DNA from: Rhizobium herbae
Lineage (GTDB): Bacteria > Pseudomonadota > Alphaproteobacteria > Rhizobiales > Rhizobiaceae
Length of the DNA stretch: 64,000 nt
NCBI RefSeq assembly: GCF_017873135.1
Contig: NZ_JAGGJV010000010.1
Span: 1-64,000, forward strand
Direction of reading: 5' to 3'
The position numbers were made by a program, and so were the translations under genes. The notes below the pieces were generated by a model. It was not told the DNA's origin and did no database searches. It saw only the letters and a program-made list of their open reading frames with translations. Every line of letters begins with the position of its first letter. Positions within the stretch are counted from its first letter, which is position 1. Positions 9,900-18,438 of the stretch are shown piece after piece.

Positions 9900-11210
9900 T
9901 TACTTGATGTAGCCGCCGCGGGTCATTTCGCGAGTGGTTACCTGCTGTGCCTGAGCCAGCGCATCGTCAACCGTCATCTGGCCTGCCAGAGCGGCGGAGA
10001 AGAGCTGCCCGACCGTCGTGCCGAGACCCTGGAATTCCGGGATGGCGACGAACTGAACGCCAACGTAAGGCACCGGCTTTACGGACGGGTTCTTCGGGTC
10101 GGCGGCATTGATGCTGTCGAGCGTCATCTTGGCGAACGGAGCCGCCTTCTGATACTCGGCATTTTCATAGAGCGAGGTGCGCGTGCCCGGAGGGACGTTT
10201 GCCCAGCCTTCCTTGGCGGCGACGATGTCGAGATAGTGCTTGCTGGTTGCCCAGGACACGAACTTCTCGGCGGCGTCCGCCTTCTGGGTACCTGCCGGAA
10301 TGGCAAGGTTCCAGGCCCACAGCCAGTTGCCGCGCTTGCCGAGACCTGTGTCGGGAGCAAGAGCGAAACCGACCTTGTCGGCAACCGTCGAGTCCTTCGG
10401 GTTGGTCACGAACGACGCTGCAACCGTGGCGTCGATCCACATTCCGCACTTGCCCTGCTGGAAGAGCGCCAGGTTTTCGTTGAAGCCGTTGGACGAGGCA
10501 CCCTGCGGGCCTGCGTCGTTCATCAGCTTGACGTACATGTCGAGCGTGGCTTTCCATTCCGGCTGATCGAACTGGGGCTTCCAGTTCTCGTCAAACCAGC
10601 GAGCGCCGAAGGCATTGGACGTGGCGGTCAGAAACGCCATGTTCTCGCCCCAGCCGGCCTTGCCGCGAAGGCAGATGCCGTTGATGCCGGCCGCACGGTC
10701 GGTCATCTTGCGGGCTGCCTCGCCGATGAATTCCCAGGTCGGAGCGTCGGGCATGGTCAGCCCGGCCTTTTCGATCAGGTCCTTGCGGTACATGACCATC
10801 GAGCTTTCGCCATAGAACGGAGCCGCATAGAGCTTGTCGTCCATGGTGAGGCCCGAGCGGATAGCCGGCAGCAGGTCGTCGACGTCGTAATCGGCGCCGA
10901 GCTTTTCGAGCGGCAGGAGCCAGCCCTGCTTGGCCCAGATCGGAACTTCATAGGTGCCGATCGTCAGAACGTCGTACTGGCCGCCCTTGGTTGCGATATC
11001 CGTGGTGACGCGTTCGCGCAGCACGTTCTCTTCGAGGGTGACCCATTCGAGCTGGATGTCGGGATTTGCCTTGGTAAAATCGTCCGTCAGCGTCTGCATC
11101 CGGACCATGTCACCGTTGTTCACCGTTGCAATGGTGAGGGTTTCTGCCTGTGCAAAACCCGCGATGACGACTGCCGAGCACGTGCCCAGCAAAAAAGTTT
11201 TCAAGTTCAT
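9900..11210 (-). CDS. smoE: Polyol ABC transporter periplasmic binding protein
   Basis: Extracellular solute-binding protein (MalE-like family 1), 436 residues, the specificity subunit for sorbitol/mannitol uptake. A Sec signal peptide starts MNLKTFLLGTC and ends in AQA before ETLTIATV. The start is ATG 11210 because a strong GGGAGGA ribosome site lies directly upstream; the frame is open 19 codons further upstream but without such a site. As the first gene of the transport operon it sits behind a sigma-70-like promoter and SorC-type operators (see 11235-11381). Confidence 0.92.
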   Translation of the reverse strand: MNLKTFLLGTCSAVVIAGFAQAETLTIATVNNGDMVRMQTLTDDFTKANPDIQLEWVTLEENVLRERVTTDIATKGGQYDVLTIGTYEVPIWAKQGWLLPLEKLGADYDVDDLLPAIRSGLTMDDKLYAAPFYGESSMVMYRKDLIEKAGLTMPDAPTWEFIGEAARKMTDRAAGINGICLRGKAGWGENMAFLTATSNAFGARWFDENWKPQFDQPEWKATLDMYVKLMNDAGPQGASSNGFNENLALFQQGKCGMWIDATVAASFVTNPKDSTVADKVGFALAPDTGLGKRGNWLWAWNLAIPAGTQKADAAEKFVSWATSKHYLDIVAAKEGWANVPPGTRTSLYENAEYQKAAPFAKMTLDSINAADPKNPSVKPVPYVGVQFVAIPEFQGLGTTVGQLFSAALAGQMTVDDALAQAQQVTTREMTRGGYIK

Positions 11211-11234
11211 ATATCTTCCTCCCAGAAGAGTTAT

Positions 11235-11265
11235 GAGCATTTGCCTTGCTCGTGGGCAATTACTC
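11235..11265. promoter_or_regulatory. Candidate SorC-type operator over the smoE -10 region
   Basis: Imperfect inverted repeat: GAGCATTTGCC, eight bases, then GGCAATTACTC (9 of 11 positions symmetric). Its right arm overlaps the -10 hexamer of the predicted smoE promoter. The half-site TGAGC(A/G)nnTnC recurs in the palindrome at 11355. It is probably bound by the adjacent SorC-family regulator; binding is inferred. Confidence 0.55.
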
Positions 11266-11287
11266 ACACGTTTGCAAAAAATGTCAA
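11259..11287 (-). promoter_or_regulatory. Sigma-70-like promoter of smoE
   Basis: On the minus strand a perfect TTGACA (-35, at 11287-11282) is followed by exactly 17 bases and then AGTAAT (-10, at 11264-11259). This places the transcription start about 40 bases upstream of the smoE ATG. The -10 lies inside an inverted repeat, as expected for a repressor-controlled promoter. Confidence 0.6.
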
Positions 11288-11354
11288 TCGCATTCGTTGC
11301 TGCACCGCAGAAACGATCCCTTACTGATTTGATTTTGTTCGTGAAAATTTGTGG

Positions 11355-11381
11355 GTATTCGCTCAGCTGTTGAGCAAATAC
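11355..11381. promoter_or_regulatory. Second candidate SorC operator, overlapping the regulator stop codon
   Basis: GTATTCGCTCA, five bases, TGAGCAAATAC: 10 of 11 arm positions are symmetric. It spans the stop codon of the upstream regulator gene, about 70 bases upstream of the smoE -35. SorC-family regulators are tetramers that bind paired sites, which would suit this site plus the one at 11235. Confidence 0.5.
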
Positions 11382-12316
11382 TCTGCGGTCGTCTCGTCGG
11401 TGATGACGCCGTTGATCACGCGACCTTTGAGCGCAGCTCTCAACGCGACGTATTTTCGCTGGCCTTTGGCAATGCCGATGACCGTTGCCGAATCACGCGA
11501 CGGCAAGGGCACGCTCGCGACGCGCTTGTTGATGCTGCCGGGCATCATCTGCCCCTCGCGATCGAACATCCAGCCGCAGATCTCGCCTGCGGCACCCTCG
11601 TCCATCAGCCGCGCCATCTCGTCGGGGGCCAGGAAACCATCCTCGCACAAAGGCGCCTGCTGGCCGAGTTCGCCGACGCCGACGAAAGCGACATTCGCCT
11701 CGGCGCCAAGCTGCAGCGCCGATTTCACCAGCGCCTGGCTGTGCAGCACCGCCCGCTCCTCCGGCGAGGATACGAGAACCGGCAGCGGCATCGGAAAATG
11801 CCGCGCCTTGACCGCATCCGCCATTGAGAAGATGACGTTGTAATAGGCAGCCGATCCGTCGAGACCGATATTACCGGTCAGGGACACTATGCGATGCTGC
11901 GGACATTCCATTGCCGGAAGCTGGTCGATCGCCGCCTTCAGCGTTCGGCCTGTGCCAATGGCCAGAATGATCGGATCGGTCGATTTCAGCCAGCGCTCGA
12001 TTTCGGCCGCCCCCGCTTCGGCAATGCCGACCGTCGTTGAGGAAGACCCGGGATCGCTCGGCACGATATCCACCTGCTTGAGGTCGAATTTTTCCTTCAG
12101 CCGAAGCCCCAGTTCGAGACAGGCGGCAATCGGATGGTCGAGGCGAACCTTGATCAGGCGCTCGGCCATGGCCAGCGAAACCAGCCGCTGCGCTGATTGG
12201 CGGGAAATGCCCATCGCGGAAGCGATCTCGTCCTGGGTACGCCCGGCAACATAATAGAGCCAGCCCGCACGCGCGGCGTCATCAAGCCTGTTATTGCCTT
12301 CCGGTCTGCGCGCCAT
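11363..12316 (-). CDS. SorC-family (sugar-binding) transcriptional regulator of the polyol operon
   Basis: A 317-residue regulator. An N-terminal helix-turn-helix occupies about residues 10-55 (RTQDEIASAMGISRQSAQRL), followed by the SorC/DeoR-type phosphosugar-binding domain. That domain has IGTGRTLKAAID and a C-terminal GVITDETTAEYLL, which resembles the family GxxVNxLITD end. It lies directly upstream of, and in the same direction as, smoE. Two palindromes with a shared half-site between the genes support local control of the smo operon by an intracellular sugar or sugar phosphate. Confidence 0.88.
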   Translation of the reverse strand: MARRPEGNNRLDDAARAGWLYYVAGRTQDEIASAMGISRQSAQRLVSLAMAERLIKVRLDHPIAACLELGLRLKEKFDLKQVDIVPSDPGSSSTTVGIAEAGAAEIERWLKSTDPIILAIGTGRTLKAAIDQLPAMECPQHRIVSLTGNIGLDGSAAYYNVIFSMADAVKARHFPMPLPVLVSSPEERAVLHSQALVKSALQLGAEANVAFVGVGELGQQAPLCEDGFLAPDEMARLMDEGAAGEICGWMFDREGQMMPGSINKRVASVPLPSRDSATVIGIAKGQRKYVALRAALKGRVINGVITDETTAEYLLNS

Positions 12317-12447
12317 CTGCTGTACTCCCTAGGCAATGTGCTGACACTTTTTCCCGCCTTCTGTCAAATACAGACCATTGCCATATTGGTTGGAAGCCTG
12401 GCGAAACCCCTGCGCCGCCTAGATTCCCGCGATTTCATTTTTAAAAT

Positions 12448-12463
12448 TTTACCGTTTGATAAA
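12448..12463. promoter_or_regulatory. Weak RutR-like operator upstream of preT
   Basis: TTTACCGTTTGATAAA matches 10 of 14 defined positions of the RutR consensus TTGACCAnnTGGTCAA, as recalled for E. coli. It lies about 57 bases upstream of the preT start in the 203-base divergent region. It is weaker than the site at 18286. Confidence 0.3.
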
Positions 12464-12519
12464 AAAATAAAGCGTGTTACCGTTTCATCATCCTGAGGCC
12501 TGACATTTGGGAGCAAAAA

Positions 12520-13881
12520 ATGGGAACGACTGAAACTGGAATACTGAGCGGGCGCCTCTCGCCAGTGGAATATGAAAAGAATTTTTCCGACCTGCATCCG
12601 CCGCTGGACGAGCACGAGGCGCTGGTCGCGTCCGACCGCTGCTACTTCTGCTACGACGCGCCCTGCATGACGGCCTGTCCCACCTCCATCGATATCCCGC
12701 TGTTCATCCGGCAGATATCGACAGGAAACCCGATCGGCTCGGCCAACACCATCTTCGACCAGAACATTCTGGGCGGCATGTGTGCCCGCGTCTGTCCCAC
12801 CGAAACGCTCTGCGAGCAGGCCTGTGTGCGCAATACCGCCGAACATCGCCCGGTCGAGATCGGGCGGCTGCAGCGTTACGCGACCGATATCGCCATGCGC
12901 GAAAACCGTCAGTTCTACGAGCGTGCAGAACCGACCGGTAAATCCATTGCCGTCGTCGGCGCAGGCCCGGCAGGTCTCGCCTGCGCCCACCGGCTGGCCG
13001 TCAAGGGTCACGACGTCGTCATCTACGACGCGCGCGAAAAAGCCGGCGGCCTCAACGAATACGGTATCGCCACCTACAAGGCGGTCGACGACTTCGCCCA
13101 GGCCGAAGTCGACTACGTACTCGCCATCGGCGGCATCGAAATCCGCAACCGCCAGATGCTCGGGCGCGATTTTTCGCTGAGCGACATGCTGGCCAAGCAT
13201 GACGCCGTCTTCCTCGGCCTCGGTCTTGCCGGCGTCAACGCACTGCGGGCCGAAGGCGAAACCGCCGAAGGCGTCGAGGATGCGGTCGATTTCATCGCCG
13301 CTCTCAGGCAATCGGAAACCAAATCGGACATCCCCGTCGGCCGCCGGGTCGTGGTGCTTGGCGGCGGCATGACCGCCGTCGATGCGGCCGTGCAGGCAAA
13401 GCTGCTTGGCGCCGAGGAAGTGACCATCTGCTACCGCCGCGGCAAGGAGAACATGAACGCCTCGGAGTTCGAGCAGGATCTTGCTGCCGCCAAGGGCGTC
13501 ACCATCCGCCATTGGCTGCAGCCGAAACGCGTCATCGCCCGCGACGGCAAGGTGGCAGGCATCGAACTCGACTACACCACGATCGAGGACGGACGCCTCA
13601 TCACGACAGGCGAAACCGGCGTGATCACCGCCGATCATGTACTGAAGGCCATCGGCCAGACATTCGAGGCCGATGGTCTCGGGGTCATTACGCTGCAATC
13701 CGGCCGCATCGTCATCGACGACGAAGGCCGCACGTCGCTCGACCGCGTCTGGGCCGGCGGCGACTGTGTGCTGGGCGGTGAGGACCTGACGGTCTCCGCC
13801 GTCGCCATGGGTCGCGACGCGGCCGAATCGATCAACCGCGTGCTTGCCGCTGCATCGCAGCCGGCTGTCGCCGTCGCTTGA
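12520..13881 (+). CDS. preT: NAD-dependent dihydropyrimidine dehydrogenase, PreT subunit
   Basis: Flavin and Fe-S electron-entry subunit of the enzyme that reduces uracil and thymine to 5,6-dihydropyrimidines, 453 residues. The N-terminal Cys-rich Fe-S region has CYFCYDAPCMTACP and CARVCPTETLCEQACV. An FAD Rossmann motif VVGAGPAGLACAHRLA lies at about residue 147 and a second dinucleotide motif VVLGGGMTAVDAA at about 282. The architecture is that of glutamate synthase small subunit-type oxidoreductases. A GGGAG site precedes ATG 12520. preA follows after 15 bases. Confidence 0.93.
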   Translation: MGTTETGILSGRLSPVEYEKNFSDLHPPLDEHEALVASDRCYFCYDAPCMTACPTSIDIPLFIRQISTGNPIGSANTIFDQNILGGMCARVCPTETLCEQACVRNTAEHRPVEIGRLQRYATDIAMRENRQFYERAEPTGKSIAVVGAGPAGLACAHRLAVKGHDVVIYDAREKAGGLNEYGIATYKAVDDFAQAEVDYVLAIGGIEIRNRQMLGRDFSLSDMLAKHDAVFLGLGLAGVNALRAEGETAEGVEDAVDFIAALRQSETKSDIPVGRRVVVLGGGMTAVDAAVQAKLLGAEEVTICYRRGKENMNASEFEQDLAAAKGVTIRHWLQPKRVIARDGKVAGIELDYTTIEDGRLITTGETGVITADHVLKAIGQTFEADGLGVITLQSGRIVIDDEGRTSLDRVWAGGDCVLGGEDLTVSAVAMGRDAAESINRVLAAASQPAVAVA

Positions 13882-13896
13882 AGGGGAGAATGAACA

Positions 13897-15210
13897 ATGG
13901 CTGATCTCCGTAATAACTTCGTCGGTATCAAGTCCCCCAACCCGTTCTGGCTGGCGTCCGCGCCGCCGACCGACAAGGCCTATAATGTCGAGCGCGCCTT
14001 CAAGGCAGGCTGGGGCGGCGTCGTCTGGAAGACGCTGGGCGAGGAAGGCCCACCGGTCGTCAACGTCAACGGTCCGCGTTATGGCGCCATCTGGGGTGCC
14101 GACCGCCGGCTTCTCGGCCTCAACAACATCGAGCTGATTACCGACCGCGACCTCTACACGAACCTGCGTGAAATGAAGCAGGTCAAGATGAACTGGCCGG
14201 ACCGCGCCCTGATCGCCTCGATCATGGTTCCCTGTGAGGAAAATGCCTGGAAGGCGATCCTGCCGCTGGTCGAGGAAACCGGTGCCGATGGCATCGAGCT
14301 CAATTTCGGCTGTCCGCACGGCATGTCGGAGCGCGGCATGGGTGCCGCGGTGGGCCAAGTGCCGGAATATATCGAAATGGTCGTGCGCTGGTGCAAGCAG
14401 TATACCCGCATGCCGGTCATTACCAAGCTGACGCCGAACATCACCGACGTGCGCAAGCCGGCCCGCGCCGCCAAGAGCGGCGGCACCGATGCCGTCTCTC
14501 TGATCAACACGATCAACTCGATCACCTCTGTCAATCTCGACACGTTCTCGCCGGAACCCTCGATCGACGGCAAGGGCAGCCATGGCGGCTATTGCGGCCC
14601 GGCGGTCAAGCCGATCGCGCTGAACATGGTGGCCGAGATCGCCCGCGATCCGGAAACCTACGGCCTGCCGATCTCGGGCATCGGCGGCATCACCACCTGG
14701 CGTGACGCAGCCGAATTCCTCGTTCTCGGCGCCGGCAACGTTCAGGTCTGCACCGCAGCCATGACCTACGGCTTCAAGATCGTCCAGGAAATGATCACCG
14801 GCTTGTCCAACTGGATGGACACCAAGGGCCATCGCACGCTCGACGATATCTGCGGCCGCGCGGTGCCCAACGTTTCCGACTGGCAGTACCTCAACCTCAA
14901 CTACATCGCCAAGGCCCGCATCGACCAGGATGCCTGCATCCAGTGCGGCCGCTGCCACATCGCCTGCGAGGACACCTCGCACCAGGCGATCACCCAATAT
15001 GTCGATGGCAAGAGACATTTCGAGGTGATGGAAGACGAATGCGTCGGCTGCAATCTCTGCGTCAACGTCTGTCCCGTGCAGGACTGTATCACCATGGTCG
15101 GGCTTGAGCCGGGCACGCTGGACGAGCGCACCGGCAAGGTGGTCGATGCCAACTATGCCAACTGGACGACCCATCCGAACAATCCGATGGCCCGTCAGGC
15201 GGCGGAATAA
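13897..15210 (+). CDS. preA: NAD-dependent dihydropyrimidine dehydrogenase, PreA subunit
   Basis: FMN-dependent catalytic subunit that works with PreT, 437 residues. The first about 330 residues form a dihydroorotate dehydrogenase-like barrel (LNFGCPHGMSERGMGAAVGQ, and GIGGITTWRDAAEF for the FMN phosphate site). The C-terminus carries two 4Fe-4S ferredoxin motifs, CIQCGRCHIAC and CVGCNLCVNVCPVQDC. Together with the hydantoinase and amidohydrolase genes at 18-21 kb this completes the reductive pyrimidine catabolic pathway. Confidence 0.94.
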   Translation: MADLRNNFVGIKSPNPFWLASAPPTDKAYNVERAFKAGWGGVVWKTLGEEGPPVVNVNGPRYGAIWGADRRLLGLNNIELITDRDLYTNLREMKQVKMNWPDRALIASIMVPCEENAWKAILPLVEETGADGIELNFGCPHGMSERGMGAAVGQVPEYIEMVVRWCKQYTRMPVITKLTPNITDVRKPARAAKSGGTDAVSLINTINSITSVNLDTFSPEPSIDGKGSHGGYCGPAVKPIALNMVAEIARDPETYGLPISGIGGITTWRDAAEFLVLGAGNVQVCTAAMTYGFKIVQEMITGLSNWMDTKGHRTLDDICGRAVPNVSDWQYLNLNYIAKARIDQDACIQCGRCHIACEDTSHQAITQYVDGKRHFEVMEDECVGCNLCVNVCPVQDCITMVGLEPGTLDERTGKVVDANYANWTTHPNNPMARQAAE

Positions 15211-15227
15211 TTCGTATCGACGACACG

Positions 15228-15262
15228 AATCGGTCGCCTCGCTGCAAGCCGGGCGGCCGATT
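15228..15262 (+). terminator. Hairpin downstream of preA
   Basis: AATCGGTCGCC pairs with GGCGGCCGATT (11 pairs including one wobble) around a 13-base loop, 18 bases after the preA stop. Only a weak T-rich stretch follows. It is probably the end of the preTA transcript. Confidence 0.45.
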
Positions 15263-15338
15263 GCATTTGCTCGCTATGGCAAACCTGATATGCAGACACC
15301 GCTGCATCTGTCGCAGCGCCCCAAGACAGGAGGCAATC

Positions 15339-15574
15339 ATGTCACGCCAAACCTTCAACGACGTGAGCTTTTGAGGTCACGTCCAAGCGACGCAAATCTT
15401 ATCCTTCCGAAACCAAAGTCAAGACCGGCAACCGCTTCGTTCACGGCGACGTCGAACTGATCGAGAAACTCGGCCGCAACGATCCCTGCCCCTGCCAATC
15501 GCGGAGGCGGTTTCAAGCACTGCTGCCTGAAGTCCGGCCGTTATGACGGCATCGAGCGGGATCACTACTTTTAG
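15339..15574 (+). pseudogene. Decayed SEC-C motif protein with two single-base frameshifts
   Basis: A strong AGGAGG site precedes ATG 15339. The reading [11 protein letters not shown] stops at 15372 after a run of four T. Removing one T lets the frame continue through [16 protein letters not shown] to GRNDPCPC. A second extra base near 15502 must be removed to recover [20 protein letters not shown] and the stop at 15574. The restored product is about 77 residues ending in a SEC-C zinc-binding motif (CPC-x7/8-HCC). The motif's usual GSG is also altered. Two lesions in so short a gene argue for decay rather than one sequencing error. Confidence 0.7.
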
Positions 15575-15593
15575 AGATCGGGACTGAACGATG

Positions 15594-15624
15594 GCAGGCG
15601 CCCGGCTAAACCCCGGGCGTCTGC
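15594..15624 (+). terminator. Strong hairpin after the SEC-C remnant
   Basis: GCAGGCGCCCGG pairs with CCGGGCGTCTGC (12 pairs, one wobble) around a 7-base loop, 19 bases after the remnant's stop. It has no U tract. Nothing else is recognisable in the remaining bases up to 15807 apart from the leader of the cyclase gene. Confidence 0.45.
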
Positions 15625-15807
15625 GGTCCCTTGTGGGAAAAGGCCCGGATTTTCGGCATACGACACGACAATAAGCACCCGCAATAACGGATTGGACACG
15701 AAATTGCGACAAAGCGTCTCCAAAACGTGCGTTGCTCCTTACCGCGAACTCGTCAATAAGAAACGATAGCAAAATGCGGCGCTTCGCCGCCAACTCCGGA
15801 TTCCCGT

Positions 15808-17490
15808 TTGAAAATCGCCTCATCCAGAACGCGCAAAAGGCTGCATTTGCTGACAGGCGTCTGCCTGGGACTGTTCCTGCTCACCCATTTTTCCAATCAC
15901 GCGCTTGGCCTCGTATCGGTCGAGGCAATGGAAAACATGCGCAGAATTTTCAATTTCGTCTGGAGAAGCTGGCCGGGAACGATACTGCTTTACGGCTCGC
16001 TTCTCGTTCATTTCGTGCTGTCTCTGGAAAGCCTCTATCGACGGCAGACACTGCGCATGCCGATCCGCGAGGCGCTGAAAATCGTCTTCGGCCTGTCTTT
16101 CCCCTTTTTGCTCGTCAGTCATGTCATCAACACGCGCATCGAATCGGCGCTGACCGGGTATGGAGACGGCTACTACGAAGTTCTGCCGCGCCTGTGGTCC
16201 AATCCGTTGACCGCAAGCACGCAATCGGCGGCGCTTGTGCTGGCCTGGTCGCATGGCTGTCTTGGCTTCTGGTTCTGGATGCGCGGCCGGGACTGGTATC
16301 CCCGGTATTTCCTGCTGATCTACTCGTTTGCCCTGCTCGTTCCGCTTCTGGCTTTGTTGGGTTTTGTCGTCGGCGCGCGTTCGATCCCGGCCATCCCCTC
16401 GGACGCCTGGTTCAAGCCGGTTCGAACCTCCCCCGAAATCCTGTCGGATATCCGGGTGACAATCTTCGTAACGCTCATGACGGCGATTGGCGTAACCTTG
16501 ATCGCGCGCCTCATTCCGGTCCGTGGAAAGATCCGGATCACCTACCCGGACAGGGCGATTTCGGTTGCCAAGGGTTTCAGCGTGCTTGAGGCGAGCCGCG
16601 CCGCCGGCATCCCGCACCTGTCGATCTGCGGTGGACGCGGACGCTGTTCCACCTGCCGCGTGCGGGTAACGGAAGGATTGGAACGGCAACCCCCGGCGAC
16701 GGAGGCCGAAAGGGCAACGCTCGCGCGTATCCGCGCGCCGGACAATGTACGCCTTGCCTGCCAGCTGCGGCCGAACCACAATCTCAGCATTTCCCCCATT
16801 CTCGGCGCCGATAATGTCGGCCTCAAAATTCAGCCGAGCGAACAGGAAGCGGCCGGCCGCGAGCGCCGCATTGCTGTCCTGTTCTGCGACCTGCGCGATT
16901 TCACGCTGCTTGCCCAGCAACAGCTGCCGTTCGATACGGTCTTCCTGCTCAACCGCTATTTCGAGACCATCGGCGAGGCTGTCGAAGAATCGGGCGGCAT
17001 GATCGACAAGTTCATCGGCGATGGCGCGCTGGCCATCTTCGGACTGAACAATAGCATCGAGGAAGCTTGCGCGCAGGCGCTGACCGCAACTGTTCGCATC
17101 GCCAAGGGCGTCGACGTCCTCAACCGCAACTTCATGAGCGAACTGGACAAGCCGCTGCGTATCGCCATGGGCATGCATGCCGGCCCGGCGATCATCGGCC
17201 AGATCGGCTACGGCAAGGCCTCGGCGCTCACCGCCGTCGGCGACACGATCAACGCCGCCAGCCGGCTGGAAGGTTTCGCCAAGGAATATGACGCGCAGTT
17301 GGCGGTTTCCGCCGACGTCGTGCGCTATGCGGGCCTTACCGTCAACAACCGCGAAAGCTACAATATCTCCATTCGAGGCCGGACGGGCACGCTCGAAACC
17401 CTCATCGTTCAGAACGCGTCCGAATTCGAAGCGCTGATGGCAGCCGCGGCACAAAAGCAGGACGTGCCGTCGCAGCCAGCGGCACGCTGA
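15808..17490 (+). CDS. Membrane-anchored class III adenylate cyclase with cytochrome-b-like and 2Fe-2S domains
   Basis: Predicted redox-sensing cAMP synthase, 560 residues. Residues 1-235 hold about six membrane helices with His residues (THFSNH, LVHF, VSHV, WSHG) resembling the diheme-b anchor of succinate dehydrogenase. Residues 240-330 are a plant-type ferredoxin domain with Cys 274, 280, 283 and 318 (CGGRGRCSTC and LACQ). Residues 355-545 are the cyclase, with metal Asp residues at about 361 (LFCDLRDF) and 405 (FIGDGA) and VGDTINAASRLEGF. The layout resembles S. meliloti CyaC, a quinone-responsive cyclase. No partner gene is adjacent; the RutR-like gene is convergent. Confidence 0.88.
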   Translation: MKIASSRTRKRLHLLTGVCLGLFLLTHFSNHALGLVSVEAMENMRRIFNFVWRSWPGTILLYGSLLVHFVLSLESLYRRQTLRMPIREALKIVFGLSFPFLLVSHVINTRIESALTGYGDGYYEVLPRLWSNPLTASTQSAALVLAWSHGCLGFWFWMRGRDWYPRYFLLIYSFALLVPLLALLGFVVGARSIPAIPSDAWFKPVRTSPEILSDIRVTIFVTLMTAIGVTLIARLIPVRGKIRITYPDRAISVAKGFSVLEASRAAGIPHLSICGGRGRCSTCRVRVTEGLERQPPATEAERATLARIRAPDNVRLACQLRPNHNLSISPILGADNVGLKIQPSEQEAAGRERRIAVLFCDLRDFTLLAQQQLPFDTVFLLNRYFETIGEAVEESGGMIDKFIGDGALAIFGLNNSIEEACAQALTATVRIAKGVDVLNRNFMSELDKPLRIAMGMHAGPAIIGQIGYGKASALTAVGDTINAASRLEGFAKEYDAQLAVSADVVRYAGLTVNNRESYNISIRGRTGTLETLIVQNASEFEALMAAAAQKQDVPSQPAAR

Positions 17491-17496
17491 CCGACG

Positions 17497-18147
17497 TCAA
17501 CTCGCCGAGCCGTCGGCCGAAAGGCCCGTGACGAACAGTTGTTCGAGGAAACGGGCAGCATCCTCGAAACGCCCTTCGCCGGATCGCCCCTCGCCCAGCA
17601 CACCACGCACCTGCACATCGAAATCGGCATAATGCTGGGTCGTCGACCAGATGGCGAAGATCAGATGGTAGGGATCGCATTTGGCGATCTTGCCGGCCTT
17701 CGCCCAGGCGCGGATCACCTCCGCCTTCTCGTCCACCAGCGTCTTCAGCGGCCCTTTCAGTTCGTCCTCGATATGGGGAGCCCCTTGCAGGATCTCGTTG
17801 GCAAACAACCGGCTTTCGCGCGGAAAATCACGCGCCATTTCCAGCTTGCGGCGGATATAGCTGCGGATTTCCGAGACCGGGTTTCCTTCGGCATCAAATT
17901 CGCGCAAAGGATCGAGCCAGCTGTCGAGTACCCGGTCGATCAATGCTCGGTGCATCGCTTCCTTGGTGCGGAAATAATAAAGCAGGTTTGGCTTCGACAT
18001 GCCGGCCACATCGGCGATCTGATCGATCGTGCTGCCGCGAAAACCGTGGGTGGCGAACACGTCGAGCGCCGCCTCCAGAATCAGTTCTTCCTTCTCCTCC
18101 TGGATGCGGGTTCGCCTTTGTGTTCGGGCTGCCCTCGGAAGTACCAT
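17497..18147 (-). CDS. TetR-family regulator, RutR-like (pyrimidine catabolism)
   Basis: A 216-residue regulator. An N-terminal TetR helix-turn-helix lies at about residues 20-65 (LDVFATHGFRGSTIDQIADV, YYFRTKEAMHRAL) and the ligand-binding half resembles RutR/YcdC, the uracil-responsive repressor. ATG 18147 was chosen because GGGGGAAAT lies just upstream; the frame stays open 41 further codons without a better site. It is divergent from the amidohydrolase-hydantoinase operon, with a RutR-type palindrome in between, and downstream of preTA. It probably represses the pathway until uracil or thymine binds. Confidence 0.82.
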   Translation of the reverse strand: MVLPRAARTQRRTRIQEEKEELILEAALDVFATHGFRGSTIDQIADVAGMSKPNLLYYFRTKEAMHRALIDRVLDSWLDPLREFDAEGNPVSEIRSYIRRKLEMARDFPRESRLFANEILQGAPHIEDELKGPLKTLVDEKAEVIRAWAKAGKIAKCDPYHLIFAIWSTTQHYADFDVQVRGVLGEGRSGEGRFEDAARFLEQLFVTGLSADGSAS

Positions 18148-18285
18148 ATTTCCCCCTGTCTTCTCACCAATCGTCGTCTGCACACGGCCTGAAATCACCC
18201 GAAAACCGCAAGTTCTAAAAATTCGGACGACACTTTCGTTTTTTCTGTTTTTCCGTCTTGAGTGCGGCAATGGAAGTTGTAATGT

Positions 18286-18301
18286 TTTACCAACCGGTCA
18301 A
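18286..18301. promoter_or_regulatory. RutR-like operator between regulator and amidohydrolase genes
   Basis: TTTACCAACCGGTCAA matches 12 of 14 defined positions of the RutR palindrome TTGACCAnnTGGTCAA. It sits centrally in the 291-base divergent region, where it could control both the regulator gene and the hydrolase operon. Confidence 0.55.
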
Positions 18302-18438
18302 ATTATCAGTCAGTTCACTTTCAAACGCAACGACTGATCGCAGGGCAATCGAAAAAACCAGATGGCCCCGATTTGACCACGGGAACGACGGGATGCGCTG
18401 AGAACGTGCCTCCCCCAAAAAGAATGAGGAGAACCGCC

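Noticed and set aside
12364..15174. A 936-codon open frame on the minus strand opposite preT and preA
   Set aside because: It is antisense to two clear Fe-S/flavin genes, has repetitive Asp/Gly/Arg/His-rich translation and no motif; it is a mirror frame typical of G+C-rich DNA.
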